Shown in pieces: positions 43,510-52,362 of a stretch of 64,000 bases of DNA (position 1 is the first letter of the stretch; the number at the start of each line of letters is the position of its first letter). The notes below the pieces were generated by a model. That model was given only the letters and a program-made list of their open reading frames with translations. It did not search any database and was not told the DNA's origin. Origin of the DNA: Pseudaquidulcibacter sp041917055 (GTDB lineage: Bacteria > Pseudomonadota > Alphaproteobacteria > Caulobacterales > Aquidulcibacteraceae); the NCBI GenBank assembly GCA_041917055.1, contig JAYRYJ010000001.1, positions 372,001 to 436,000 of the forward strand, read 5' to 3'. The translations under genes and the position numbers were made by a program.

Positions 43510-45423
43510 ATGGGCAAGATTATCGGTATCGACCTTGGAACAACCAATTCATGCGTCGCCATTATGGACGGCAAGAATGCGAAAGTTATTGAAAACTCTG
43601 AAGGCGCGCGCACAACCCCGTCGGTTGTTGCTTTTGCCGCCGATGGCGAGCGTCAAATCGGTCAACCTGCACGTCGTCAGGCAGTTACCAATCCTGATCA
43701 AACATTTTTCGCTATCAAACGCCTTATTGGTCGCAATTTCACCGACCCAATGGTCGAAAAAGACAAAAAACTTGTTCCCTATGAAATCGTAAAAGGCGCA
43801 ACAGGCGATGCATGGGTTAAGGGCCGCGACAAGGACTATTCACCTGCGGAAATTTCGGCAATGATTCTGACCAAAATGAAAGAAACTGCCGAAGCCTATT
43901 TGGGTGAGAAGGTTGAACAAGCGGTTATTACAGTTCCCGCATATTTCAACGACGCCCAACGCCAGGCAACCAAAGACGCAGGTAAAATTGCAGGTCTTGA
44001 AGTTTTGCGCATTATCAATGAGCCGACCGCAGCGGCACTTGCTTATGGCCTTGATAAAGGCGGCAATCGCACAATTGCGGTTTATGACCTTGGCGGCGGT
44101 ACTTTCGACGTTTCAGTTCTTGAAATCGGTGACGGCGTTTTTGAAGTTCGCTCTACCAATGGTGATACATTCTTGGGCGGTGAAGATTTTGACATGCGTA
44201 TCGTTGATTATTTGGCGGACGAATTCAAAAAAGAAAAAGGCATCGACCTTCGCAATGATAAATTAGCGCTTCAACGCCTTCGTGAAGAAGCAGAGAAAGC
44301 CAAAAAAGAACTTTCAACCACCACCCAATATGAAGTGAATTTGCCGTTTATCACTATGGATGCAACCGGCCCGCTTCACCTTAATCTTAAACTAACTCGC
44401 GCCAAACTTGAGGCTTTGGTTGATGATTTAATCAATCGCACAATCGAACCATGTAAAGCAGCATTGAAAGATGCAGGTCTAAACCCATCTGAAATCGATG
44501 AAGTGGTTTTGGTTGGCGGTATGACCCGTATGCCAAAAGTTCAAGAAGCGGTCAAAAACTTCTTTGGTAAAGAGCCGCATAAAGGCGTTAACCCTGACGA
44601 AGTTGTGGCAATTGGTGCGGCAATTCAAGCCGGCGTTTTGCAAGGTGATGTGAAAGACGTTCTATTGCTTGACGTTACTCCATTGTCTTTGGGTATCGAA
44701 ACTTTGGGCGGCGTTTTCACCCGACTTATCGAGCGCAATACAACAATCCCAACCAAAAAGTCGCAAGTTTTCTCAACCGCTGATGACAATCAATCGGCAG
44801 TGACCATTCGCGTATTCCAAGGCGAGCGCGATATGGCAGCCGACAATAAATTGCTTGGCCAATTTGACCTTTTGGGCATTCCACCTGCACCACGCGGCGT
44901 TCCGCAAATTGAAGTGACTTTTGACATTGACGCAAACGGCATTGTTTCGGTTAGCGCCAAAGACAAAGCAACCAATAAAGAGCAATCAATTCGCATTCAA
45001 GCGAATGGCGGCCTTTCAGACGCCGACATCGAGCAAATGGTTCGTGACGCAGAGGCTAATGCCGAAGCTGATAAAAAACGTCGTGAAGGCGCAGAAGCGA
45101 AAAACCAAGCCGAAGCATCAATTCACACTTGTGAAAAACAGCTTGGCGAATATGGTTCAAAACTTGAAGCGGCTGATAAAGAGGCAATTGAAAAAGCAAT
45201 TGCCAAAGCCAAAGACGCGGTTCAAGGCGGCGAAGTTGAAGCAATGCAGGCTGCAACCAATGAATTGATGCAAGCGGCAATGAAAATCGGCGAAGTGATG
45301 TATAAAGAACAGCAAGCCGCCGAAGAAGCCGCCGCACACGGTGACGCCGCCAAACACGCGCAAGCCGATGGCGATGACATTGTAGATGCTGAATTCGAAG
45401 ACGTTGACGGCGACAAAAAGTAA
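43510..45423 (+). CDS. dnaK: Chaperone DnaK (Hsp70)
   Basis: A 637-residue Hsp70. ATPase signatures IIGIDLGTTNSCVAIMDG, IAVYDLGGGTFDVSVLEIGD and VVLVGGMTRMPKVQEAV; interdomain linker DVLLLDVTPLSLGIE; substrate domain; C-terminal DDIVDAEFEDVDGDKK lid tail. It refolds proteins with DnaJ and GrpE and probably restrains sigma32. ATG 43510, with AAGAAGGAAG ahead, is preferred to an ATG 24 bases earlier. Followed by dnaJ after a 90-base gap holding a REP-like double hairpin. No grpE in the window. Confidence 0.97.
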   Translation: MGKIIGIDLGTTNSCVAIMDGKNAKVIENSEGARTTPSVVAFAADGERQIGQPARRQAVTNPDQTFFAIKRLIGRNFTDPMVEKDKKLVPYEIVKGATGDAWVKGRDKDYSPAEISAMILTKMKETAEAYLGEKVEQAVITVPAYFNDAQRQATKDAGKIAGLEVLRIINEPTAAALAYGLDKGGNRTIAVYDLGGGTFDVSVLEIGDGVFEVRSTNGDTFLGGEDFDMRIVDYLADEFKKEKGIDLRNDKLALQRLREEAEKAKKELSTTTQYEVNLPFITMDATGPLHLNLKLTRAKLEALVDDLINRTIEPCKAALKDAGLNPSEIDEVVLVGGMTRMPKVQEAVKNFFGKEPHKGVNPDEVVAIGAAIQAGVLQGDVKDVLLLDVTPLSLGIETLGGVFTRLIERNTTIPTKKSQVFSTADDNQSAVTIRVFQGERDMAADNKLLGQFDLLGIPPAPRGVPQIEVTFDIDANGIVSVSAKDKATNKEQSIRIQANGGLSDADIEQMVRDAEANAEADKKRREGAEAKNQAEASIHTCEKQLGEYGSKLEAADKEAIEKAIAKAKDAVQGGEVEAMQAATNELMQAAMKIGEVMYKEQQAAEEAAAHGDAAKHAQADGDDIVDAEFEDVDGDKK

Positions 45424-45432
45424 TTAATCGTC

Positions 45433-45495
45433 ACCCTATCCTCCCCCGTGTAGCGGGGGAGGGGGACCGCGCGAAGCGTGGTGGAGGGGGCACTC
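45433..45495. repeat. REP-like double-hairpin element between dnaK and dnaJ
   Basis: Two adjacent stems: CTCCCCCG/CGGGGGAG with TGTAG loop (45441-45461) and ACCGCGC/GCGTGGT with GAA loop (45466-45482), then GGAGGGGGC. This GC-rich layout matches a common alphaproteobacterial extragenic repeat. Much higher GC than its neighbourhood; only copy in the window. Confidence 0.75.
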
Positions 45496-45513
45496 CACGA
45501 ACGGAATTCTTAT

Positions 45514-46641
45514 ATGAGCGACGATTATTATTCCTTATTAGGTGTTTCGCGTGACGCAGATGCGGCACAGATTAAATCTGCTTTTCGCAAAGCGGCAATG
45601 CAACATCACCCTGATAGAAACCCGGGTGATGCCAATGCTGAGGCGAAGTTTAAGGAAATAAACGAAGCCTATTCGGTTCTATCTGATGACCAAAAACGCG
45701 CGGCCTATGACAGATATGGCAAAGAGGGTCTAAATGCCCAAGGTGGCTTTGGCGGGTTTTCGGGCGATCCTGGCGATATATTTTCCGAAGTTTTCGGCGA
45801 TATTTTTGGCGATATGTTCGGTTCCGGTGGGCGTTCACGCAAACAAGGCCCCGCACGCGGTGCCGATTTGCGCATGGATTATGACATAACCCTTGAAGAA
45901 GCCTTCAAGGGCAAAGACGCTGAATTAAAAGTTCCGACTGACGAAGAATGTGAACATTGCGCCGGCACGGGTGCAGAGCCGCCAACCAAACCCGAAGTAT
46001 GCCCAACTTGTGGCGGTTCGGGGCAAGTTCGCGTGCAAAACGGTTTCTTTATGATGACCCGCACCTGTCACCATTGCAACGGTCGCGGCACAATTATCGC
46101 CAAACCGTGCAAATCATGTCGGGGCAAAGGCCATATTGAAAAAATCCGCAATCTTGCGGTTTCAATCCCCGCCGGCGTTGAAGATGGCACACGCATTCGC
46201 CTTGCAGGCGAGGGCGCATTGGGCGCGCGCGGTGGGCCAAAAGGCGATTTATATGTCTTTTTGTCCGTAAAACGCCACGAAATTTTTGAACGTGACGGGC
46301 GCGATCTATTCATTCGCATTCCGGTGCCGATGACCAAAGCAGCATTGGGCGGCAAAATGGAAGTTCCGGTAATCGATGGTGGAAAAGCCGAAATCGAAAT
46401 CCCGGAAGGGTCACAAACCGGTCGCAAAATCCGCCTTAGATCCCACGGCATGACGCAATTAAAATCGGCATTGCGCGGTGATATGCATGTCGAATTATTC
46501 GTCGAAACCCCGCGCAAACTAACGCCAAAACAGCGCGAATTATTAGCCCAATTCGACGCCGAATGCGCCGCCCACTCCCACCCCGAACACCAAGGCTTTT
46601 TTGATAAAGCTAAAAAGTTTTGGGAAGGGTTGGGGAAATAG
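45514..46641 (+). CDS. dnaJ: Chaperone DnaJ (type I)
   Basis: A 375-residue J-protein with all type I parts: J-domain (residues 3-68) with HPD in AMQHHPDRNPGD, Gly/Phe linker (GGFGGFSGDPGDIFSEVFGD), zinc-finger region with CxxCxGxG repeats (CEHCAGTGAEPP, CPTCGGSGQ, CHHCNGRG, CKSCRGKG), and C-terminal substrate domains. It stimulates DnaK ATPase. ATG 45514 (MSDDYYSLLGVS) is the canonical start; the frame extends 12 codons upstream into the repeat. Converges with a LysR gene one base away. Confidence 0.96.
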   Translation: MSDDYYSLLGVSRDADAAQIKSAFRKAAMQHHPDRNPGDANAEAKFKEINEAYSVLSDDQKRAAYDRYGKEGLNAQGGFGGFSGDPGDIFSEVFGDIFGDMFGSGGRSRKQGPARGADLRMDYDITLEEAFKGKDAELKVPTDEECEHCAGTGAEPPTKPEVCPTCGGSGQVRVQNGFFMMTRTCHHCNGRGTIIAKPCKSCRGKGHIEKIRNLAVSIPAGVEDGTRIRLAGEGALGARGGPKGDLYVFLSVKRHEIFERDGRDLFIRIPVPMTKAALGGKMEVPVIDGGKAEIEIPEGSQTGRKIRLRSHGMTQLKSALRGDMHVELFVETPRKLTPKQRELLAQFDAECAAHSHPEHQGFFDKAKKFWEGLGK

Positions 46642-46642
46642 A

Positions 46643-47518
46643 TCATCCTCGCCGAAATTCGGCGAAACCCGCGACTATTGCATCGATTACTGCGCGGATT
46701 CTTGGCATATGGCGCATGTCTTTATGGACGCCTAAGAATATTTCGCGCGGCGGGATTGGTTCGCCGATTGGGATTTCGATCAAATCGCTTTCACTACTGG
46801 CGCGAAATTTTGGAACACAGCAAATCCCAATTCCAGATTTTGCGGCGTAAATCATGGATTCGCGTGAATTTGTCTGCATTCCAATGCGCGCATTTTTGAA
46901 ACAATCGCGCAGGGATTTGGCCTCTGATAAATGGGATTGGTCTTCCAAAACTTGAATAATCGTGTGCTTGTCACTATTTTCCAAATTCGGCATTCCAAAT
47001 TTTTCGATATAGGATTTCGAGGCATAAAAGGCGGCCTGTAATTCACCCAATTTCTTGATAATCAAATCATTATTCTCAAAGCGCGCCAATCTTATGGCGA
47101 TATCGGCCTCACGACGATTTAGATTTAACGAACGCGCGTCGGAATTAAGTTCGACTGTGATTTTGGGGTGCGAGCATTGCATTTTGGCAATAGCGGGTGC
47201 AATAATGCGGGCACCGACTATATCGACCGTAGTGACGCGTACAATTCCTTCAAGCGAGATGTCACGACCCGAAATTGCCATTTCGGTTGCCAAAACTTCG
47301 GCCTCAATGCGTTCGACATTTCCTAAGACCTGTTCACCAAGCGAAGTTAGGACATAACCGCGCGGGTGGCGTTCCAAAAGGCGCGCACCAATTCTTTGTT
47401 CCAAAGCCTGCAACCTGCGCCCCATGGTCGGTTGTGTGGTTTTTAAAGCGCGCGCCGCACCCGAAAGAGAGCCTTCACGTGCAATCGCCAAAAAAGTCTG
47501 TAAATCGTCCCATTCCAT
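46643..47518 (-). CDS. LysR-family transcriptional regulator
   Basis: A 291-residue LysR regulator: winged helix-turn-helix at MEWDDLQTFLAIAREGSLSG, then AARALKTTQPTMGRRLQALEQ, followed by effector-binding domain (GIVRVTTVDIVGARIIAPAI, ADIAIRLARFENND). It stands 75 bases divergent from the extradiol dioxygenase gene, which is therefore its likely target. The proline-threonine-methionine recognition helix (QPTMGRR) is of the type found in regulators of the 'DUF' LysR subgroup often located near oxidoreductases. Effector unknown. End abuts dnaJ on the opposite strand. Confidence 0.9.
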   Translation of the reverse strand: MEWDDLQTFLAIAREGSLSGAARALKTTQPTMGRRLQALEQRIGARLLERHPRGYVLTSLGEQVLGNVERIEAEVLATEMAISGRDISLEGIVRVTTVDIVGARIIAPAIAKMQCSHPKITVELNSDARSLNLNRREADIAIRLARFENNDLIIKKLGELQAAFYASKSYIEKFGMPNLENSDKHTIIQVLEDQSHLSEAKSLRDCFKNARIGMQTNSRESMIYAAKSGIGICCVPKFRASSESDLIEIPIGEPIPPREIFLGVHKDMRHMPRIRAVIDAIVAGFAEFRRG

Positions 47519-47593
47519 GATTATTCAATTTCGTATATTAAAAATGCCATTATCGCAAATTGCATACAAAAATGCAATTGCTATATTCGGTTT

Positions 47594-48370
47594 ATGTCAA
47601 AACAAAACACTTATTTTATTTCTCACGGCGCACCGACTTTAGTGTTGGAAAATACACAAGCGACCCAATTTCTAAAACAATTTCCGCAAAACATAGATAC
47701 CCCATCAGCAATCCTGATGGTTTCCGCACATTGGGAAACCCGTGTTCCGCAAATTAATTCGGTCGGCATTAATGAGACGATTTACGATTTTTATGGCTTT
47801 CCACGCGAATTGTATGAAATGAAATATCCCGCACCCGGTGATGCCGAACTAGCAAATGAAATCAGTGAATTAATTTCTAATTCTGGTCTTCAGGTGCAGA
47901 TTGACTATAATCGCGGTCTCGATCATGGTGCGTGGGTTCCGCTTAAATTAATTTATCCCGACGCAAAAATTCCGGTTCTGCAGCTTTCAATTCAAAGTCA
48001 TTTGGGGCCAGGTCACCATTTCGAACTTGGTCGCGCTCTTGCACCTTTACGCGAAAAAAATGTGCTTATACTTGCTTCGGGAAGTTTCACCCACAATCTT
48101 CGCGCCCTTAATTGGAGGGGCGGTGAAGAAGAAGATTGGTCCAAACAATTTAGCGATTGGTTTCATTCGGCAATTATTGAAAATCGCACATGTGATTTAA
48201 TGTCCTATCGCCGCCTTGCGCCATTTGCGGAAATGAACCACCCGACTGACGAACATTTATTGCCAATTTTCGTTGCTATGGGCGCAGCAGGTAAAGACTA
48301 TCAAGCAGTCCGCATCCATTCAAGCGCAGTTTTCGGCTCCCTAAGAATGGATGCTTATTCTTTTGCATGA
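47594..48370 (+). CDS. 4,5-DOPA-type extradiol dioxygenase
   Basis: A 258-residue class III extradiol dioxygenase of the YgiD/DodA group: FISHGAPTLVLENT metal His, ILMVSAHWETRVPQINS, GFPRELYEMKYPAPGD, LDHGAWVPLKLIYPDA, LILASGSFTHNL and a late LRMDAYSF. These use Zn or Fe(II) to cleave catechol rings. Substrate in bacteria is uncertain. Divergent from a LysR gene. About 220 bases of intergenic DNA with a family B fragment follow before the arsC-like gene. Confidence 0.88.
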   Translation: MSKQNTYFISHGAPTLVLENTQATQFLKQFPQNIDTPSAILMVSAHWETRVPQINSVGINETIYDFYGFPRELYEMKYPAPGDAELANEISELISNSGLQVQIDYNRGLDHGAWVPLKLIYPDAKIPVLQLSIQSHLGPGHHFELGRALAPLREKNVLILASGSFTHNLRALNWRGGEEEDWSKQFSDWFHSAIIENRTCDLMSYRRLAPFAEMNHPTDEHLLPIFVAMGAAGKDYQAVRIHSSAVFGSLRMDAYSFA

Positions 48371-48589
48371 GATTGAAGCGTCCGCCGCTTTGAAGTGATT
48401 CCATCCAAACACAGAGTCCTGACCCTATCATTGATATGGTTCAAAAACGTCCTAATTAATCCTAATCCTAGCCAATTTCCAAGGATGAATGAATGGGCCG
48501 AACCCTTGAGGAGAGGATTATCAAAGGGCTTCGTGCCAATTCCTTTTGCCGCATATTCCAATTGTGTTTGCGTTTTGCTATTTGCAATT
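48371..48589. repeat. Gap with fragment of repeat family B end
   Basis: GAGTCCTGACCCT (48414-48426) is the terminal piece of the 61.42-61.69 kb element in reverse orientation, with ATTAATCC nearby. GTTCAAAAACGTCC (48430) and CCTAATCCTAGCC resemble a stretch near 21490-21535. A further TCCGCCGCTTTGAAGT (48381) also occurs at 6088-6103. Fragmentary remains of repeats, with no gene. Confidence 0.5.
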
Positions 48590-48925
48590 ATGCCTTATGA
48601 ATTAATATACTATCCAAAATGCTCAACCTGCGTCAAAGGATTGGCGCTATTACAAGAAAACCAAATTGAACCACGCCTGTTTGAATATATGAAAACCGGT
48701 ATGAGTGTCGAAGAATTGCGCGACCTTTCGGTAAAAGTCGGATCGGTCGTGGCTTTAATACGCGAAAAGACGGCGCGCGAATTGGATACCTCATTGGAGC
48801 AAAGTGATGATGCGCTTTTGAGCGCAATTTCACAAAATCTTGCACTTTTACAGCGTCCGATTTTGGTAAAGGGCGACAAGGCAATAATCGGTCGCCCGAT
48901 TGAGGAAATGCTTAGATTAAAATGA
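48590..48925 (+). CDS. ArsC/Spx-family thiol protein
   Basis: A 111-residue thioredoxin-like ArsC-family protein: LIYYPKCSTCVKGLALLQEN (Cys11, Cys14), later RPILVKGDKAIIGRPIEEML. Family members include glutaredoxin-dependent arsenate reductases and YfgD-type proteins; the arsenate-binding arginine pattern here (REKTAREL..., RPILVKGDKAIIGRP) is compatible with ArsC, but physiological function is not certain. ATG 48590 begins the conserved strand; the longer upstream frame through repeat DNA is rejected. Overlaps tsaB by four bases and starts the operon. Confidence 0.85.
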   Translation: MPYELIYYPKCSTCVKGLALLQENQIEPRLFEYMKTGMSVEELRDLSVKVGSVVALIREKTARELDTSLEQSDDALLSAISQNLALLQRPILVKGDKAIIGRPIEEMLRLK

Positions 48926-49557
48926 TATTGGCAATTGAAACTGCACTGAATCATTGTTCCACTGCCTTGATTAATGGTGACGCGACCTTGTTTGAAAAGG
49001 TTATATCAGCCAAAAATAGCCAATCGGAAATTTTACCAAATTTGGTTTTGGACTGCCTGAATTCGGCAAATATTGCGCAAAGTGAGATTTCCAAAATCGC
49101 CGTGACAATCGGGCCGGGGTCTTTTAATGGCGTGCGCATCGGTTTGGGGTTTGCCAAAACCTTTGCTATGGCATTGAATATCGAATGCATTGGGGTTTCC
49201 ACTTTTGATGTTTTAGGCGCCGAAATTAAACAAGATTCAAAAATGGCAATTATTGAAATTGGCGGAAATTATTTTGGTCAAGCGTCAATTATGGGTAAAT
49301 GCGTTTTACCACCCACGCGTCTCTCCCTTGAAGAATTAACACGAATTGAGCTTAATGATTTTGCTGAAATTGCCTTTATTGGAAATTCCAATGATTTAGA
49401 TGTGAGATTTCATGAAAGAGTAAAAATCTATGACGCACTTTCGCCCACACATCTCGCTAATCTTGCATCAAATCTGAGCGCAATTGAAAGCCCTGCTGTA
49501 CCGCTATATTTGCGTGATGCAGATGCCAAGCCATGGAGCGGCTCTCAATATGTATGA
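48922..49557 (+). CDS. tsaB: tRNA threonylcarbamoyladenosine biosynthesis protein TsaB
   Basis: A 211-residue TsaB: MILAIETALNHCSTALINGD ASKHA fold start, AVTIGPGSFNGVRIGLGFAK motif, and a reduced second half ending DADAKPWSGSQYV. TsaB dimerises with TsaD in forming t6A37 in tRNAs. Start ATG overlaps the arsC-like stop (ATGA), and its own stop overlaps rimI by eight bases. In the operon tsaB-rimI-fur-miaB-ybeY, a conserved alphaproteobacterial order. Confidence 0.92.
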   Translation: MILAIETALNHCSTALINGDATLFEKVISAKNSQSEILPNLVLDCLNSANIAQSEISKIAVTIGPGSFNGVRIGLGFAKTFAMALNIECIGVSTFDVLGAEIKQDSKMAIIEIGGNYFGQASIMGKCVLPPTRLSLEELTRIELNDFAEIAFIGNSNDLDVRFHERVKIYDALSPTHLANLASNLSAIESPAVPLYLRDADAKPWSGSQYV

Positions 49558-49996
49558 AATTCGCGCCTTAGAATTTGACGATATTGAATCGCTTTCGAAA
49601 GAAATAGATTTTGAAGGCGTTCTACGTGGATTTGAAATTAAGAATTTTGAGGCGGCAATTAAAAACCCGAATATTGTGATTTTTCATATCGACAGAAAGG
49701 CGTTTATCTATTTCCAATTCACACAATTCGAGGCCGAATTGATAGAAATCTGGACAAGCCCAACCAAAAGAAACAAAGGCATGGCCGACGCGCTTTTACA
49801 TTTTGGAATAGAATTTTTGAAGTCAAAACGAATTGCAGATTGCTTTTTGGAAGTTGCCACAGATAATATGGCTGCAAAAAATCTTTATAAAAAAGTCGGT
49901 TTTCAACAAATCGGACTAAGAAAAGCATATTATCGGCGCGAAAATGGCGATTTTACTGATGCAATTACAATGAAACTGGCAATTGATAAAATATGA
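49550..49996 (+). CDS. rimI: Ribosomal-protein-alanine N-acetyltransferase RimI
   Basis: A 148-residue GNAT acetyltransferase: acetyl-CoA motif A in AELIEIWTSPTKRNKGMADA and motif B CFLEVATDNMAAKNLYKKVG with FQQIGLRKAYYRRENGD at the end. It acetylates the N-terminus of ribosomal protein S18 in E. coli. ATG 49550 overlaps the tsaB stop by 8 bases; a start 22 codons upstream would lie deep within tsaB. Gene neighbourhood tsaB-rimI supports the name. Confidence 0.88.
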   Translation: MYEIRALEFDDIESLSKEIDFEGVLRGFEIKNFEAAIKNPNIVIFHIDRKAFIYFQFTQFEAELIEIWTSPTKRNKGMADALLHFGIEFLKSKRIADCFLEVATDNMAAKNLYKKVGFQQIGLRKAYYRRENGDFTDAITMKLAIDKI

Positions 49997-50078
49997 CGCA
50001 TTTACAAATCAGCAAAAATGCACCTAAATCTTTCGGAAAACTTCGTTTTTGGCTATATGGCTGGTAAAGGGGCATATT

Positions 50079-50492
50079 ATGCAAGAGAAAATTGAAAAAA
50101 TGTGTGTCGAAAAAGGTCTTAGAATGACCGAACAAAGACGCGTCATCGCCCATGTTCTTTCCGCCGCCAGCGACCACCCCGATGTTGAAGAATTGCATCG
50201 TCGTGCCTATGCAATCGATAAAAAGATTTCGATTGCCACCGTCTATCGCACTGTTGCGCTTTTGGAAGAGGCGGGGATTATTGAAAGGCACGATTTTCGC
50301 GATGGCCGCTCACGCTTTGAACAATTAAGCGAAGATCATCACGACCATTTAATCGATATGAATTCAGGAAATATCATTGAATTTAGCGACCCGCGAATTG
50401 AAGAATTGCAAAGAGAAATTGCCGAAAAATTGGGCTATCGCTTGATTGATCACAGATTGGAACTATATTGCGTTCCGATTGATAAAAAATAA
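50079..50492 (+). CDS. fur: Fur-family transcriptional regulator
   Basis: A 137-residue Fur: winged helix (LRMTEQRRVIAHVLSAASDH, AYAIDKKISIATVYRTVALL) and metal site HDFRDGRSRFEQLSEDHHDH then LIDMNSGNIIEFSDPRIEEL. The structural-zinc CxxC usual in gamma-proteobacterial Fur (ICxxCG) is replaced by DxNSG, as in many alphaproteobacterial Fur/Mur proteins. Iron- or manganese-responsive repression is inferred. ATG 50079 has AAAGGGGC ahead; an earlier start at 50049 would add unconserved residues. In operon upstream of miaB. Confidence 0.9.
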   Translation: MQEKIEKMCVEKGLRMTEQRRVIAHVLSAASDHPDVEELHRRAYAIDKKISIATVYRTVALLEEAGIIERHDFRDGRSRFEQLSEDHHDHLIDMNSGNIIEFSDPRIEELQREIAEKLGYRLIDHRLELYCVPIDKK

Positions 50493-50495
50493 TTG

Positions 50496-51863
50496 ATGAC
50501 CGAAAATTCAAAACCAAAATCTAAAGGGCTATTTGTGCAATCCTATGGTTGCCAAATGAATGTCTATGATTCCGAGCGCATGATCGATGTTCTTGCGCCA
50601 TTTGGCTATCGCAAAGTTGATAACGCAGATGATGCCGATTTGGTAATCCTTAATACCTGCCATATTCGCGAAAAAGCGACCGAGAAGGTTTATTCCGAAA
50701 TCGGGCGCTTAAAACAACGCAAAGAAGCGCAAAAAAAAGACGGTAAAGATATGATGATTGCCGTCGCAGGTTGTGTCGCACAGGCTGAAGGGTCGGAAAT
50801 AATGCGACGCGCCCCTGCCGTCGAATTAGTGGTTGGCCCACAGGCATACCATCATTTGCCCGAACTAATTGCCCGCGCCGCACGAAAATCCGGTGAGGTG
50901 CTTGATACCTCTTTTGAGGCAATAGATAAATTTGACGCTTTACCGATTAAGCGTGAGAATACTTCGGTATCGGCATTTTTATCAGTGCAAGAAGGGTGTG
51001 ACAAATTTTGTTCTTTTTGCGTTGTTCCTTACACACGCGGTGCCGAATATTCACGCCCCTTTGATAAGGTTTTAGAAGAAGCAAAATCACTAGAAGGCCA
51101 AGGCGTAAAAGAAATCAATCTTTTGGGCCAGAATGTGAATGCCTATAATGGCGGTGACGACATTAAGAAATACGGGCTTCACGTCCTAATTGAAAAAATC
51201 GCCGAATTATCGGGCATTGAGCGCATCCGTTATACTACTTCCCACCCTTCGGATATGGATGAAGAATTGATTTTGGCGCATGGGCGAATTGAAAAATTAA
51301 TGCCTTATTTGCACCTGCCGGTTCAATCCGGTTCTAATAAAATTCTTAAAGCCATGAATCGTAAACATACGCGTGATTCTTATATTGAGGCTTTGCAAAA
51401 AGTTCGTGCTTTGCGTCCGGATATTGCTTTGGCATCTGACTTTATTGTTGGTTTTCCCGGTGAGACCGATGAGGATTTTCAAGATACAATGGATTTGGTG
51501 CGCACAATTGAATATGCGTCTGCTTATAGTTTTAAATATTCGCGCCGCCCTGGAACACCTGCATCGGCTATGATGCGGCAAATCGCTGAAAATGTGAAAG
51601 ATGCGCGCCTGCAAGAATTGCAAGAATTGCTTTTGCGGCAACAAAGCGCTTTCAATGCCTCAAAAATCGGTGAAAAAATGAAAGTCCTAATTACCGAAAA
51701 AGGCCGCAAATCAGGGCAAATGATGGGTAAAAGCCCTTATTTGCAATCAGTTTTCCTTGATGGCGATGAGAGCATTTTGGGAAAATTGGTCGATGTTGAA
51801 ATAATCGGTGCTGGCCCGCAATCCTTGGCCTCTATCCTTGTTGGGGCAAATGAATATGCCTGA
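50496..51863 (+). CDS. miaB: tRNA-2-methylthio-N6-dimethylallyladenosine synthase MiaB
   Basis: A 455-residue methylthiotransferase: N-terminal UPF0004 domain with QSYGCQMNVYDSERMIDVL and Cys-48/83-like partners (NTCHIREKA, VAGCVAQAEG), radical-SAM cluster CDKFCSFC (about residue 168) in QEGCDKFCSFCVVPYTRG, and C-terminal TRAM domain. It adds methylthio to i6A37 of tRNAs. ATG 50496 follows a TTG three bases earlier; the ATG is chosen. Overlaps ybeY by up to eight bases. Confidence 0.95.
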   Translation: MTENSKPKSKGLFVQSYGCQMNVYDSERMIDVLAPFGYRKVDNADDADLVILNTCHIREKATEKVYSEIGRLKQRKEAQKKDGKDMMIAVAGCVAQAEGSEIMRRAPAVELVVGPQAYHHLPELIARAARKSGEVLDTSFEAIDKFDALPIKRENTSVSAFLSVQEGCDKFCSFCVVPYTRGAEYSRPFDKVLEEAKSLEGQGVKEINLLGQNVNAYNGGDDIKKYGLHVLIEKIAELSGIERIRYTTSHPSDMDEELILAHGRIEKLMPYLHLPVQSGSNKILKAMNRKHTRDSYIEALQKVRALRPDIALASDFIVGFPGETDEDFQDTMDLVRTIEYASAYSFKYSRRPGTPASAMMRQIAENVKDARLQELQELLLRQQSAFNASKIGEKMKVLITEKGRKSGQMMGKSPYLQSVFLDGDESILGKLVDVEIIGAGPQSLASILVGANEYA

Positions 51864-52362
51864 AACGGAAGATGACAGTTTTAGCGAAAACGAATTTTGC
51901 GAAATAATCGTTGAAGATAAGAATTGGCGCTCTCTTGATGGCGACATTAATGAATTGTGCCGATTTATTGCGCAAAATACATTTTCGTTATTTGAAAATA
52001 GTAATGAGAAATTCGCGGTTCTGTTGTGTAACGATGCGAAAATTCAAACTCTTAATAAGGAATGGCGCGGCATAGATAAGGCAACAAATGTTCTGAGTTT
52101 CGAATACGCACCAAATTCACCGATATTGGGTGATATTGCGCTTTCTTTTGAAACTTGTGCAAAAGAGGCCAAAGATCAGGGCAAAAGCCTGAAAAATCAC
52201 TTTTCGCATTTATTGGTGCATGGCATTTTGCATCTTTTAGGGTATGATCATATTATTGAAACCGACGCACACGAAATGGAAAACCTTGAAAAGGAAATTC
52301 TTGGCAAAATGGGAATAGACGACCCTTATATTATTGGCGGTGGCAATAATGGCGAACATTGA
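51856..52362 (+). CDS. ybeY: Endoribonuclease YbeY
   Basis: A 168-residue YbeY: zinc motif HLLVHGILHLLGYDHIIETD (H-G-x-L-H-L-x-G-Y-D-H, about residues 118-132) and LCNDAKIQTLNKEWRGIDKA, TNVLSFEY, LGDIALSFET. It processes 16S rRNA 3' ends and is needed for ribosome quality control. ATG 51856 (or 51850) overlaps the miaB stop. Next gene, corC, overlaps its end by 14 bases. N-terminus carries an extra acidic stretch (MPETEDDSFSENEF). Confidence 0.93.
   Translation: MPETEDDSFSENEFCEIIVEDKNWRSLDGDINELCRFIAQNTFSLFENSNEKFAVLLCNDAKIQTLNKEWRGIDKATNVLSFEYAPNSPILGDIALSFETCAKEAKDQGKSLKNHFSHLLVHGILHLLGYDHIIETDAHEMENLEKEILGKMGIDDPYIIGGGNNGEH

Noticed and set aside
48395..48589. Upstream extension of the arsC-like gene
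   Set aside because: The extra 65 residues translate repeat DNA and are not similar to ArsC; ATG 48590 begins the conserved strand.
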